Positions 1 through 5,653 of a DNA stretch of 5,653 nt are shown piece by piece. The stretch covers positions 1 through 5,653 of the forward strand of contig USKR01000098.1 in the NCBI GenBank assembly GCA_900555215.1. The letters run 5' to 3'. A program made the position numbers and the translations under genes. The stretch comes from an uncultured Ruminococcus sp. (GTDB lineage: Bacteria; Bacillota; Clostridia; Lachnospirales; Lachnospiraceae). Positions within the stretch are counted from its first letter, which is position 1. Every line of letters begins with the position of its first letter. The notes below the pieces were generated by a model. It was not told the origin of the DNA and did not search any database. It saw nothing but the letters and a program-made list of their open reading frames with translations.

Positions 1-866
1 GGACACTTCTCGGCGATGACCACAGGATCGCTCCGGGGACGCTGGAGGCTGTGAAGGAAGCTGTGAACGCGGGGATCCGCTTTATGATCTGCACGGGGCG
101 GAATTTTCCCGGGGCGATGGAAGAGCTGGAAGGCGAGGATCTTGTGTGCGACTATATCGTCAGCAGCGGGGCGGAAGTGAGAGACCCGGAGCAGAGGGTT
201 GTTCTTACGTACCCCATGAGTATGGAGCTGTGCAGGAGAGTGTACAGTGTGATCAGAGAATATCCGATATCCATGGTGATCTGTACGGATGGTTGTGATT
301 ACCGGATCGGTACAGCCGGGGAAGTCGAAGAAAGCATCCTGATGGAGGCGATGCTTTTCCATATGGACACAGACCGGGAAGCTGTCAGGAAGACGCCGGT
401 ATTTCAGCGTATGAAAAAACGCACAAGAGCGGCTGCCAGCCTGGACGAGCTGGAAGAGAACGGCGTGCCGGTATACAAGCTCTTTCTCTTTACAGAAGAC
501 CGGGAGATGCTGGCGCAGATCGGGAAAAGGCTGGAGCCGGACAGAGAGATCGCGGTGGCCTCTTCCTTTCCGACGAATCTGGAGATCACAGATGTGAGGG
601 CGCAGAAAGGGCCTGTACTCAGGAAATATGCCGCATCCCTCGGGTATACGATGGATGAGATCATGGTGCTGGGGGACAGCCTGAACGACCTGTCCATGAT
701 CTCCATGGATTTCGGAGCGACAGTGGCAATGGAAAACGGTGACCAGGAAGTAAAACGGGCGGCAAAATATATCACGAAAACAAACGGAGAGTTCGGGGTG
801 GCATATGCCATACGAGAGCTGATAAAACATCAGGGGCAGACTGCCGCGGCAGAACGGAAGCCCTGA
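1..866 (+). CDS. Cof-type HAD-IIB family hydrolase (5' partial)
   Basis: Cytoplasmic haloacid-dehalogenase-superfamily phosphatase of the Cof/YidA-like (C2B cap) type, a family that dephosphorylates sugar phosphates and other small phosphorylated metabolites. The reading frame is open from the left edge. The first complete codons give T-L-L followed by G-D-D, which is the tail of motif I (DxDGTLL), so the true start and catalytic Asp pair lie roughly ten codons before the window. An in-frame GTG at 51 is therefore internal and not a start. Motif II is the Thr of ICTGR (Thr codon 93-95), the motif III Lys is in AQKGP (Lys codon 606-608), and motif IV is GDSLND (672-689), with both acidic residues present. 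The span between motifs II and III is the cap domain that sets substrate choice. About 287 residues are visible, so the full length fits the usual 270-300. Nothing looks broken. The specific substrate cannot be read from sequence. It ends 32 bases before murT on the same strand. Confidence 0.93.
   Translation, partial: TLLGDDHRIAPGTLEAVKEAVNAGIRFMICTGRNFPGAMEELEGEDLVCDYIVSSGAEVRDPEQRVVLTYPMSMELCRRVYSVIREYPISMVICTDGCDYRIGTAGEVEESILMEAMLFHMDTDREAVRKTPVFQRMKKRTRAAASLDELEENGVPVYKLFLFTEDREMLAQIGKRLEPDREIAVASSFPTNLEITDVRAQKGPVLRKYAASLGYTMDEIMVLGDSLNDLSMISMDFGATVAMENGDQEVKRAAKYITKTNGEFGVAYAIRELIKHQGQTAAAERKP
799..852. repeat. Two perfect 12-bp palindromes upstream of murT
   Basis: TGGCATATGCCA at 799-810 and CTGCCGCGGCAG at 841-852 are each perfectly self-complementary, with centres 42 bp apart. 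Both are within the 3' end of the HAD gene, 46-100 bases before murT. The two sequences differ from each other, so they are not two copies of one operator. Their existence is certain; a function is not shown. Confidence 0.3.
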
Positions 867-898
867 AAGAAAAAGAAAGAGAAGTTGGATAGAAGAAT

Positions 899-2290
899 AT
901 GAGATTGAGAAGCAAACTTGCAATAAAATGTGCGAAAGCAACAAGCAGTCTGATCAAGAAGATGAACCGGGGAAGCGGAGTGACTGTGCCCGGGTATGTG
1001 GCGCGCCTGATCGATCCACATATCCTGAAGGAGATGGCAGGACAGGTCAGGGGAAAGATCATCGTAACCATGGGAACCAACGGTAAGACGACCACTAACG
1101 CGATCCTGTGCCGTGCCCTGGAAAGCGAGGGGAAAAAGGTTATCATCAACCGAACCGGGGCGAATATGTTAAACGGGATTATAGCTGCGTTTGTTCTTTC
1201 AACAGACAAGAAGGGGCATCTGGATGCGGACTATGCCTGCATCGAGGTGGATGAGATCGCGTCTGTGGGCGTGCTGCCCAAGCTGGCGCCGGACTGCGCC
1301 CTGCTTACAAATATTTCGAGAGACCAGCTCGACCGTTTTGGCGAGGTGGATATCACCTATAATAAGCTGATGACCGCTGTGACGAGCGTGCCAAAGACCA
1401 CGCTTATCATAAACTGCGACGATATCCTTTCCTATTCGCTTGCCGAGAACAGCGGAAACCAATATGTCACATACGGGATCAGTGAACAGATATTTGACGA
1501 TATCTCCCGCTCGGAGATACGGGAGAGCATATTCTGCCGGAAATGCGGGAAGAAACTGGAGTATGATTTCTTCCACTACGGGCAGCTTGGAATCTACCAC
1601 TGCCCGAACTGCGGATGGGAGCGTCCGCAGCCGGACTGCACGGCAGAGCATATCGAGCTTCATGACGAGGTGTATTCGTTTGACATGGACGGCGTTCATA
1701 TTGATTCCACGGCGCGCACGCCGTACAATATTTACAATACGCTGTCCGCATACACAGCGCTGAAGACAATGGGGGCGGGATACGCCGGATTCAAAGAAAT
1801 GATCGAGGCGTTTGATTATGGAAACAACCGGGAGAGCATTTTCCGGATCAACGGGGCAAGGGTCCAGCTCCATCTGGCAAAGAATCCCATCGGCTTCCAG
1901 CAGAAGGTATCCCTTGTGCTCAAGGATCCGAAGCCGAAGGATATTATCATCCAGATCAATGACACTTATCAGGACGGGGAGGATATCTCCTGGCTGTGGG
2001 ATGTGGATTTCCAGTATCTTGCGGACAGCAATGCGCAGAGGATCATTACCGCGGGGACGCGGCGGCACGATATGGGGCTGCGCTTGAAATATGAAGATAT
2101 TCCATGTGGTTCGACTACGGATCTGTGCGCCTCTGTGCTGGACTGCGTGGAGAACGGGACGAAGAATCTTTATGTGATCGTGAATTATTCCGGGCTGTAT
2201 CGGACGAACCATATGCTGACAGAGCTGGAGAAGGGCTCCGGATCCGGCGGGGGACAGTCAGATAATCAGAAAGGAGGAGGCCAGGCATGA
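899..2290 (+). CDS. murT: Lipid II isoglutaminyl synthase, Mur ligase-like subunit MurT
   Basis: Synthetase subunit of MurT-GatD, which uses ATP and ammonia released from glutamine by GatD to amidate the alpha-carboxyl of D-Glu in the lipid II stem peptide, at the cytoplasmic face of the membrane. The 463-residue product shows the expected order: a Mur-ligase central domain with P-loop GTNGKTTT (59-66), an acidic EVDE stretch (116-119) and TNISRDQLDRFG (137-148); a four-Cys zinc ribbon inserted in it (Cys213, Cys216, Cys235, Cys238), typical of MurT; then the C-terminal DUF1727 domain with IQINDTYQDGEDISWLWD (351-368). In the S. aureus complex MurT supplies the Asp of the glutaminase triad; an Asp in this last stretch is the likely equivalent (inference). 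The start at 899 is preceded only by weak purine tracts (878-884, 891-895). The last ~20 residues form a Gly/Ser/Gln-rich tail, probably disordered. The stop overlaps the gatD start in ATGA. Confidence 0.96.
   Translation: MRLRSKLAIKCAKATSSLIKKMNRGSGVTVPGYVARLIDPHILKEMAGQVRGKIIVTMGTNGKTTTNAILCRALESEGKKVIINRTGANMLNGIIAAFVLSTDKKGHLDADYACIEVDEIASVGVLPKLAPDCALLTNISRDQLDRFGEVDITYNKLMTAVTSVPKTTLIINCDDILSYSLAENSGNQYVTYGISEQIFDDISRSEIRESIFCRKCGKKLEYDFFHYGQLGIYHCPNCGWERPQPDCTAEHIELHDEVYSFDMDGVHIDSTARTPYNIYNTLSAYTALKTMGAGYAGFKEMIEAFDYGNNRESIFRINGARVQLHLAKNPIGFQQKVSLVLKDPKPKDIIIQINDTYQDGEDISWLWDVDFQYLADSNAQRIITAGTRRHDMGLRLKYEDIPCGSTTDLCASVLDCVENGTKNLYVIVNYSGLYRTNHMLTELEKGSGSGGGQSDNQKGGGQA
2270..2277 (+). 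promoter_or_regulatory. Strong ribosome binding site for gatD
   Basis: AAAGGAGG, close to a full complement of the 16S rRNA 3' end, lies within the last codons of murT, with 9 bases before the first gatD ATG. Its spacing favours ATG 2287 over ATG 2290. Because the motif is inside murT it also dictates the Lys-Gly-Gly at the end of that protein. Confidence 0.88.
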
Positions 2291-3048
2291 TGAAACTTGT
2301 GATAGGACATTTATACCCGGATCTTCTGAATCTGTACGGCGACCGGGGCAATATCCAGTGCTTCCGCAAACGTCTGGAATGGCGCGGCATGGAAGCGGAG
2401 GTGATCCCGTTCCTCTCAGGGGACAAGATTGATTTCTCTAAGCTGGATATCGTCCTTCTGGGCGGAGGGTCGGACCGGGAGCAGGAACTGGTCTGCGGCT
2501 TCTTAAAAGACATCAGGGAGGATTTCAAGGCATATGTGGAGGACGGAGGCGTGGTCCTTGCGGTGTGCGGAGGTTATCAGCTCCTTGGGAAATATTACAA
2601 GACGGATAAAAAGACGATCGAAGGGCTGGGGATCCTGAATATAACGACGGAGTGGCAGCCTGAGCGCCTGATCCGCAATATCGTGCTCAACAGTCCGCTT
2701 TTTGAGCAGCCGGTAGTGGGATTCGAGAATCATGGGGGACGCACCTATATCGGAGACCATACTCCTTTTGGAAAAGTGTTTTACGGTCTTGGAAATACCG
2801 GGAAATCCGGTTATGAAGGCGTGGTATACAAAAACGTGATCGCCACATACCTGCACGGCCCGCTCCTGCCGAAAAATCCTCAGGTGTGCGACTATCTTCT
2901 GGAGCGCGCGCTGAAAAGGAAGTACGGAGAAGACGTGAAGCTTGAACCCCTTGCGGACGAACTGGAGCATAAGGCGAACAGCTATATCGTGGACAGGTAC
3001 AGTGATAAGAAATACATTCTGAAAGAAACGATCAAACGTTACACATAA
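2287..3048 (+). CDS. gatD: Lipid II isoglutaminyl synthase, glutaminase subunit GatD
   Basis: Class I glutamine amidotransferase-like subunit (CobB/CobQ-type GATase) that hydrolyses glutamine and passes ammonia to MurT for lipid II D-Glu amidation. The amidation helps peptidoglycan cross-linking and affects sensitivity to beta-lactams and lysozyme in bacteria where it has been studied. The product has 253 residues. The nucleophile is Cys94 in the elbow AVCGGYQLLG (92-101), and the catalytic His is His190 in TYLHGPLLPKNP (187-198). These match closely the Cys94/His189 pair known for S. aureus GatD. The N-terminal LYPDLLNLYGDRGNI (9-23) is also characteristic. Two consecutive ATG codons (2287, 2290) are possible starts. 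The first lies 9 bases after a near-perfect Shine-Dalgarno and is preferred; the difference is a single Met. It overlaps murT by 4 bases, as expected for an obligate complex. The C-terminal 30 residues are Lys/Tyr-rich and look normal for clostridial homologues (from memory). Confidence 0.96.
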   Translation: MMKLVIGHLYPDLLNLYGDRGNIQCFRKRLEWRGMEAEVIPFLSGDKIDFSKLDIVLLGGGSDREQELVCGFLKDIREDFKAYVEDGGVVLAVCGGYQLLGKYYKTDKKTIEGLGILNITTEWQPERLIRNIVLNSPLFEQPVVGFENHGGRTYIGDHTPFGKVFYGLGNTGKSGYEGVVYKNVIATYLHGPLLPKNPQVCDYLLERALKRKYGEDVKLEPLADELEHKANSYIVDRYSDKKYILKETIKRYT

Positions 3049-3054
3049 TATGCC

Positions 3055-3061
3055 GGGGAGG
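3055..3061 (+). promoter_or_regulatory. Ribosome binding site for the metallophosphatase gene
   Basis: GGGGAGG with a 7-base spacer to ATG 3069, placed in the 20-base gap after gatD. It supports 3069 as the start, as does the immediate entry into the phosphatase motif at residues 5-12. Confidence 0.8.
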
Positions 3062-3068
3062 CGGGCTT

Positions 3069-3746
3069 ATGGGATATACTTATGTGATGTCGGATATACA
3101 CGGCATGGGAGCGCTTCTGGAGAAAATGCTGGAGAAGCTCTCTTTTTCGGAGGAGGATGTGCTCTATATCCTCGGAGATATGATCGACCGGGGACCTGAT
3201 CCGGCGAAAGTGCTGGATATTGCGTCCTCCCGCGGCAATATCATTCCCCTGAGGGGGAACCATGAAGATGAGTTTATTAACTGGTATGATAATGAGATCG
3301 CCAGGATGTTCCAGAAGTATTATTACAATACCTATGATATCCTTATGGACAGCCGGTGTACGCGGGAGAAACTGCCGGAGTATGTCGGCTTTATGAAGAG
3401 TCTGCCCTTCTATAAGAAATTAAAGCTGGAAGACAAGTGCTTCCTGCTGGCACATGCGTCCACAGAGGAGATCCTTCAGGCGTGGAAGAAAAAAGAACGT
3501 CTGATCTGGGATACCTCTATGGTGGACCGGAAGAAGGGAATACCGGGATATGTCTCCATTGTGGGTCATGTCCCGACTTTTGTTATCCGGGGATTCCCAA
3601 AGGAGGCGGCAAAGATCTGGCACAGTCCGGACGGGAGACTCATTGACGTGGACTGCGGGGCGGCGTTTCCGGACCTGGGCGGGCGGCTGGGCTGTCTTTG
3701 CCTGGAGACGGGGGAAGAATACTACCTGTCGGCAAAGGAGATATGA
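3069..3746 (+). CDS. PPP-type metallophosphoesterase (protein phosphatase / ApaH-like)
   Basis: Calcineurin-like metallophosphoesterase of the bacterial PPP group (relatives include PrpA/PrpE and ApaH), a cytoplasmic two-metal hydrolase. All metal-site motifs are present in order in the 225-residue product: SDIHG with Asp9 and His11, GDMIDRGPD (36-44) with Asp37 and the Asp40-Arg41-Gly42 triplet, RGNHE (62-66) with Asn64 and His65, LLAHA with His129, and GHVPT with His167. The compact length and the GDxxDRG plus GNHE signature fit PPP enzymes rather than the wider metallophosphoesterases. It could act on phosphoserine/phosphothreonine or phosphotyrosine proteins, or on dinucleoside polyphosphates; the sequence does not decide between these. 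No signal peptide or membrane segment is seen. It starts 20 bases after gatD and ends 15 bases before the LRR gene, so it is probably cotranscribed with both. A role linked to cell-wall synthesis is only a guess from position. Confidence 0.92.
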   Translation: MGYTYVMSDIHGMGALLEKMLEKLSFSEEDVLYILGDMIDRGPDPAKVLDIASSRGNIIPLRGNHEDEFINWYDNEIARMFQKYYYNTYDILMDSRCTREKLPEYVGFMKSLPFYKKLKLEDKCFLLAHASTEEILQAWKKKERLIWDTSMVDRKKGIPGYVSIVGHVPTFVIRGFPKEAAKIWHSPDGRLIDVDCGAAFPDLGGRLGCLCLETGEEYYLSAKEI

Positions 3747-3761
3747 GAGGACATCAGGGAT

Positions 3762-4754
3762 ATGAGGATACATTACAGGGAGACAGAGAGCGGAATCGAG
3801 ATCGTCAGGTGCTTCGGCACTGACGGGAAGGCAGAGCTGCCGGCTGTGATCAGCGGCATACCGGTGACCCGGGCGGCGGCTTACGCGTTTTCTGCCAGGA
3901 AGGCACAGGAGGACGAAGATGTCCTTGTCTGTGAGACCGAGGACGGAAGGCTGTTCCGGCAGCAGGAACATCTCCTTGCCGGTGAGGCGGTGGAGAGTGT
4001 GATCTTTCCGGATACGATGAAAGAGATCGGGAAATACATTTTTTACGGGTGCAGAAATTTAAGAGAACTGACCTTTTCAGACAGCCTGACAGAGATAGGC
4101 AGCGGGGCTTTTACCGGATGCCGGGCGCTGTCCGGGCTCAACGTGCGTCTTTTAAGCGGCGGGCGCTCCTGCGTCCCGGAGATCCTTGGGGATCTGTGGC
4201 AGAGAATTGACGTGGCATTTTATGAGGCGGAGGACGGCCGCCGGTCCGGCAGGACAGATCCTGCGGCATATCTTGTATTTCCCGAGCATTATGAAGAGGC
4301 GGTGGAGAATACTCCCGCCCGCATCCTTTTTACACAGCACCACGGCTCGGGCAATAATTACAGGCAGTGTTTTTACGGGAAAGAGATTGATTACAGGAAA
4401 TATGACGACCTGTTTTCTGTGGCAAAGGCGCATGATGAGGCGGGCGTGCTGTCGGATCTTATCTTCGGAAGACTGATGTATCCGGCAGGGCTTACTGAAT
4501 ATGCGGAGAAAATGTACGAGTCGTATATTCGGGAACACGGCGCGAAGACAGCGGCGTATCTGACGGACACTGGAAATATCCGTGCTCTGAAGGAAATGTC
4601 CCGCCGGGAGCTGTGGACGGAAAAGTCACTGGACGCGGCGGCGGATCATGCCGCGTCAGGCGCCGGCACGACAGAGAGAAGAAGCATCTTAAGCTTCCTG
4701 ATGAACGAGAAACACAGACTATTTCCTGTGAGAAAGGGGAAATATGAATTATAA
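3762..4754 (+). CDS. Leucine-rich-repeat (BspA-type, LRR_5) protein of unknown function
   Basis: A 330-residue protein with BspA-like leucine-rich repeats. A degenerate N-terminal unit (about 25-45, with SGIPVTRAAAYAFS) is followed by a ~30-residue acidic insert and then two clear repeats, 78-100 (VIFPDTMKEIGKYIFYGCRNL) and 101-123 (ending IGSGAFTGCRAL), which show the family pattern of I/L-x-F-P/S ... IG ... F-x-GC. Residues ~130-185 look like mixed alpha/beta sequence, and ~210-320 are predicted helical by composition (Ala/Glu/Lys-rich, no domain recognised). There is no signal peptide, membrane segment or anchor, so unlike secreted BspA proteins it should be cytoplasmic, where LRRs usually mediate protein contacts. 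ATG 3762 is the first possible in-frame start after an in-frame stop at 3744; the only well-placed Shine-Dalgarno is a modest GAGAGG at 3745-3750. The 3' end overlaps the VWA gene by 11 bases, suggesting coupled translation and a shared function. The function itself is unknown. Confidence 0.87.
   Translation: MRIHYRETESGIEIVRCFGTDGKAELPAVISGIPVTRAAAYAFSARKAQEDEDVLVCETEDGRLFRQQEHLLAGEAVESVIFPDTMKEIGKYIFYGCRNLRELTFSDSLTEIGSGAFTGCRALSGLNVRLLSGGRSCVPEILGDLWQRIDVAFYEAEDGRRSGRTDPAAYLVFPEHYEEAVENTPARILFTQHHGSGNNYRQCFYGKEIDYRKYDDLFSVAKAHDEAGVLSDLIFGRLMYPAGLTEYAEKMYESYIREHGAKTAAYLTDTGNIRALKEMSRRELWTEKSLDAAADHAASGAGTTERRSILSFLMNEKHRLFPVRKGKYEL
4632..4657 (+). repeat. GC-rich inverted repeat (8-bp stem, 10-base loop) inside the LRR gene
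   Basis: GACGCGGC (4632-4639) is perfectly complementary in reverse to GCCGCGTC (4650-4657). It lies in an Ala-rich coding stretch about 86 bases before the VWA start. There is no following T run, so it is not an intrinsic terminator. It could be an mRNA hairpin or simply reflect Ala/Asp codon choice. Confidence 0.4.
4733..4739 (+). promoter_or_regulatory. Ribosome binding site for the VWA-like gene
   Basis: AAAGGGG within the last codons of the LRR gene, 4 bases from ATG 4744 (6 bases counting from AAAGG). It fixes the start of the following gene inside the LRR gene and supports the 11-base overlap. Confidence 0.65.
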
Positions 4755-5653
4755 AATAGCAGAAAGCAGCGAGTCTCAGCGGGAAGAAGCCGCGCTTAAG
4801 CTGGACCGGATCGGTCGCGAGATCCTGGGGATCTGCCGGGATGAGCTGTATTTTTCCATGCGGTTTATGGATGTTGCACTGAGCAGCTTTGCATATCAGA
4901 TGGACGCAGCGGTCAGTCCCTTCGGAACGGACGGGTACAGGATGTATTTCCATCCGCAGGAGCTGGGCGGGCTCTACCGGGAGAACCGGATCCTCGTGAA
5001 CAGAGGATACCTCCATATGGTCCTTCACTGCATTTTCCGTCACATGATAAAACGTAGCATGGACAGCAGATACTGGAATTTAAGCTGCGATATCGCGGCG
5101 GAGCATATCATCGACGGATGTGATCTGCGGCCGGTGCGCTTTTCCCGGAGCCTGCTGCGGCGGGAGACATACCGGAAGCTGGAGGCCACCGGCCATGTGC
5201 TCAATGCGGAGAGGATCTTCCGGGAGCTGGGAGCATGGGGGCTTACGGAAAAGGAGCTGGCAATGCTGGAGGAAGAGTTCTGCGTGGACGACCACCGGTA
5301 CTGGCCGGATCAGGACCGGAAACGCCCGCCGGATGAACAGCTGGAGAAAAAATGGAAAGACATTGATGAGAAGATGGAGACAGACCTGGAGACATTCTCC
5401 AAAGAAGCGTCCGCGCAGAGCGGGGACTTTCTTGACGAACTGCGGGCGGAGAACCGGGAGCGCCATGATTACCGGGAGTTCCTGCGGAAGTTTTCCGTGT
5501 TCCGGGAGGAGTTAAAGGCGGATGACGATACCTTTGACTACGGGTTCTATACTTACGGACTGTCCCTTTACGGGAACATGCCTCTCATCGAACCGCTGGA
5601 GACAAGAGAGGTCCGCAAGGTGGAAGAGTTTGCCGTTGTCGTGGATACATCCA
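4744..5653 (+). CDS. DUF2201-like VWA protein with metallopeptidase-like N-terminal domain (3' partial)
   Basis: Open from ATG 4744 to the right edge with no stop: 303 codons are visible. The N-terminal half resembles the putative metallopeptidase domain of DUF2201 proteins. It has a His cluster HMVLHCIFRH (His91, His95, His100), followed after a short spacer by YWNLSCDIAAEHIID (110-124), matching the family's W-N-x-A-x-D-x-x-x-N-type second motif. In most relatives the first motif is HExxH; here the Glu position is Met92, so peptidase activity is doubtful. A highly charged, probably coiled or disordered linker spans ~185-260. The last visible residues EEFAVVVDTS begin the VWA domain, whose metal-site motif DxSxS is cut by the edge. 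Family members usually act with a MoxR-type AAA+ ATPase in chaperone-like or conflict-related systems; no ATPase is in the window. It overlaps the LRR gene by 11 bases. The domain call is by motif recognition and is good but not certain. Confidence 0.82.
   Translation, partial: MNYKIAESSESQREEAALKLDRIGREILGICRDELYFSMRFMDVALSSFAYQMDAAVSPFGTDGYRMYFHPQELGGLYRENRILVNRGYLHMVLHCIFRHMIKRSMDSRYWNLSCDIAAEHIIDGCDLRPVRFSRSLLRRETYRKLEATGHVLNAERIFRELGAWGLTEKELAMLEEEFCVDDHRYWPDQDRKRPPDEQLEKKWKDIDEKMETDLETFSKEASAQSGDFLDELRAENRERHDYREFLRKFSVFREELKADDDTFDYGFYTYGLSLYGNMPLIEPLETREVRKVEEFAVVVDTS

Noticed and set aside
51..53. GTG as the start of the HAD hydrolase
   Set aside because: The frame is open back to the window edge and encodes the end of catalytic motif I (TLLGDD) before this codon, so the real start is outside the window.
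831..865. CAGGG ... CCCTG flanking the 841-852 palindrome, as a possible terminator after the HAD gene
   Set aside because: The downstream sequence is A/G-rich with no T run on the + strand, and the T-rich side precedes the stem on the minus strand, so it is not an intrinsic terminator in either direction.
1199..2212. Long open frame on the minus strand (about 337 codons) across murT
   Set aside because: It lies wholly opposite a clearly recognised gene, its product resembles no known protein, and its composition is that of a reverse-strand shadow of GC-rich codons.
3044..3049. CATAAT, a -10-like hexamer before the phosphatase gene
   Set aside because: No matching -35 element lies 16-18 bases upstream, and transcription would start within the ribosome binding site.
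3743..3823. 26-codon frame starting in an ATGA overlap at the phosphatase stop, just after AAAGGAG (3734-3740)
   Set aside because: The Shine-Dalgarno is only 2 bases from the ATG, the product is very short and Arg/Gln/Asp-rich, and it overlaps the start of the LRR gene. It could at most be a leader peptide.
3420..3971. Minus-strand open frame of about 183 codons across the phosphatase/LRR junction
   Set aside because: It runs antisense to two supported genes, has no recognisable domain and no convincing ribosome binding site of its own.
4492..5043. Minus-strand open frame of about 183 codons across the LRR/VWA junction
   Set aside because: It is opposite the coupled LRR and VWA genes, has a low-information Pro/Ser/Arg-rich product and no domain.
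5120..5515. Plus-strand open frame of 131 codons in a different frame within the VWA gene
   Set aside because: Its product is dominated by Arg, Gly, Trp and Ser as expected of an out-of-frame read, while the overlapping frame carries the metallopeptidase-like motifs.
1..5653. Mobile element, CRISPR array, tRNA/rRNA, riboswitch or replication origin
   Set aside because: No transposase or integrase motifs, no regularly spaced repeats, no tRNA-like cloverleaf and no intergenic space above 32 bases that could hold a structured leader.

Overview
The window reads as an ordinary, tightly packed chromosomal segment of a Gram-positive member of the Clostridia, most likely a Lachnospiraceae-type gut anaerobe. 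The grounds are the moderately high GC (mid-50s % by eye), purine-rich AGGAGG-type ribosome binding sites, the MurT/GatD pair for lipid II amidation, a BspA-type leucine-rich-repeat protein without a signal peptide, and a VWA/metallopeptidase-like protein. The taxonomic call rests on gene content and style, not on a search.

All six genes are on the + strand and about 98% of the window is coding. Region 1 (1-866) is a Cof-type HAD phosphatase that has lost its first few residues to the window edge. Region 2 (899-3048) is murT-gatD, the two subunits of the enzyme that amidates the D-glutamate of lipid II; the genes overlap by 4 bases and gatD has a strong Shine-Dalgarno inside the end of murT. 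Region 3 (3069-3746) is a PPP-type metallophosphatase. Region 4 (3762-4754) is a cytoplasmic leucine-rich-repeat protein of uncertain function. Region 5 (4744-5653, running off the edge) is a DUF2201-like protein: an N-terminal metallopeptidase-like domain leading into a VWA domain that is cut right at its metal-site motif. It has no stop inside the window.

The gaps are 32, 20 and 15 bases and the other two junctions overlap by 4 and 11 bases. I see no intrinsic terminator and no convincing promoter, so the whole run could be one transcript. The firm functional unit is MurT-GatD. The weaker but more interesting unit is phosphatase, LRR protein and VWA protein, which look co-translated. VWA proteins of this class usually work with a MoxR-type AAA+ ATPase; none is visible here and it would have to lie beyond the right edge or elsewhere. 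No RNA genes, mobile elements, CRISPR arrays, riboswitches or origins were found.
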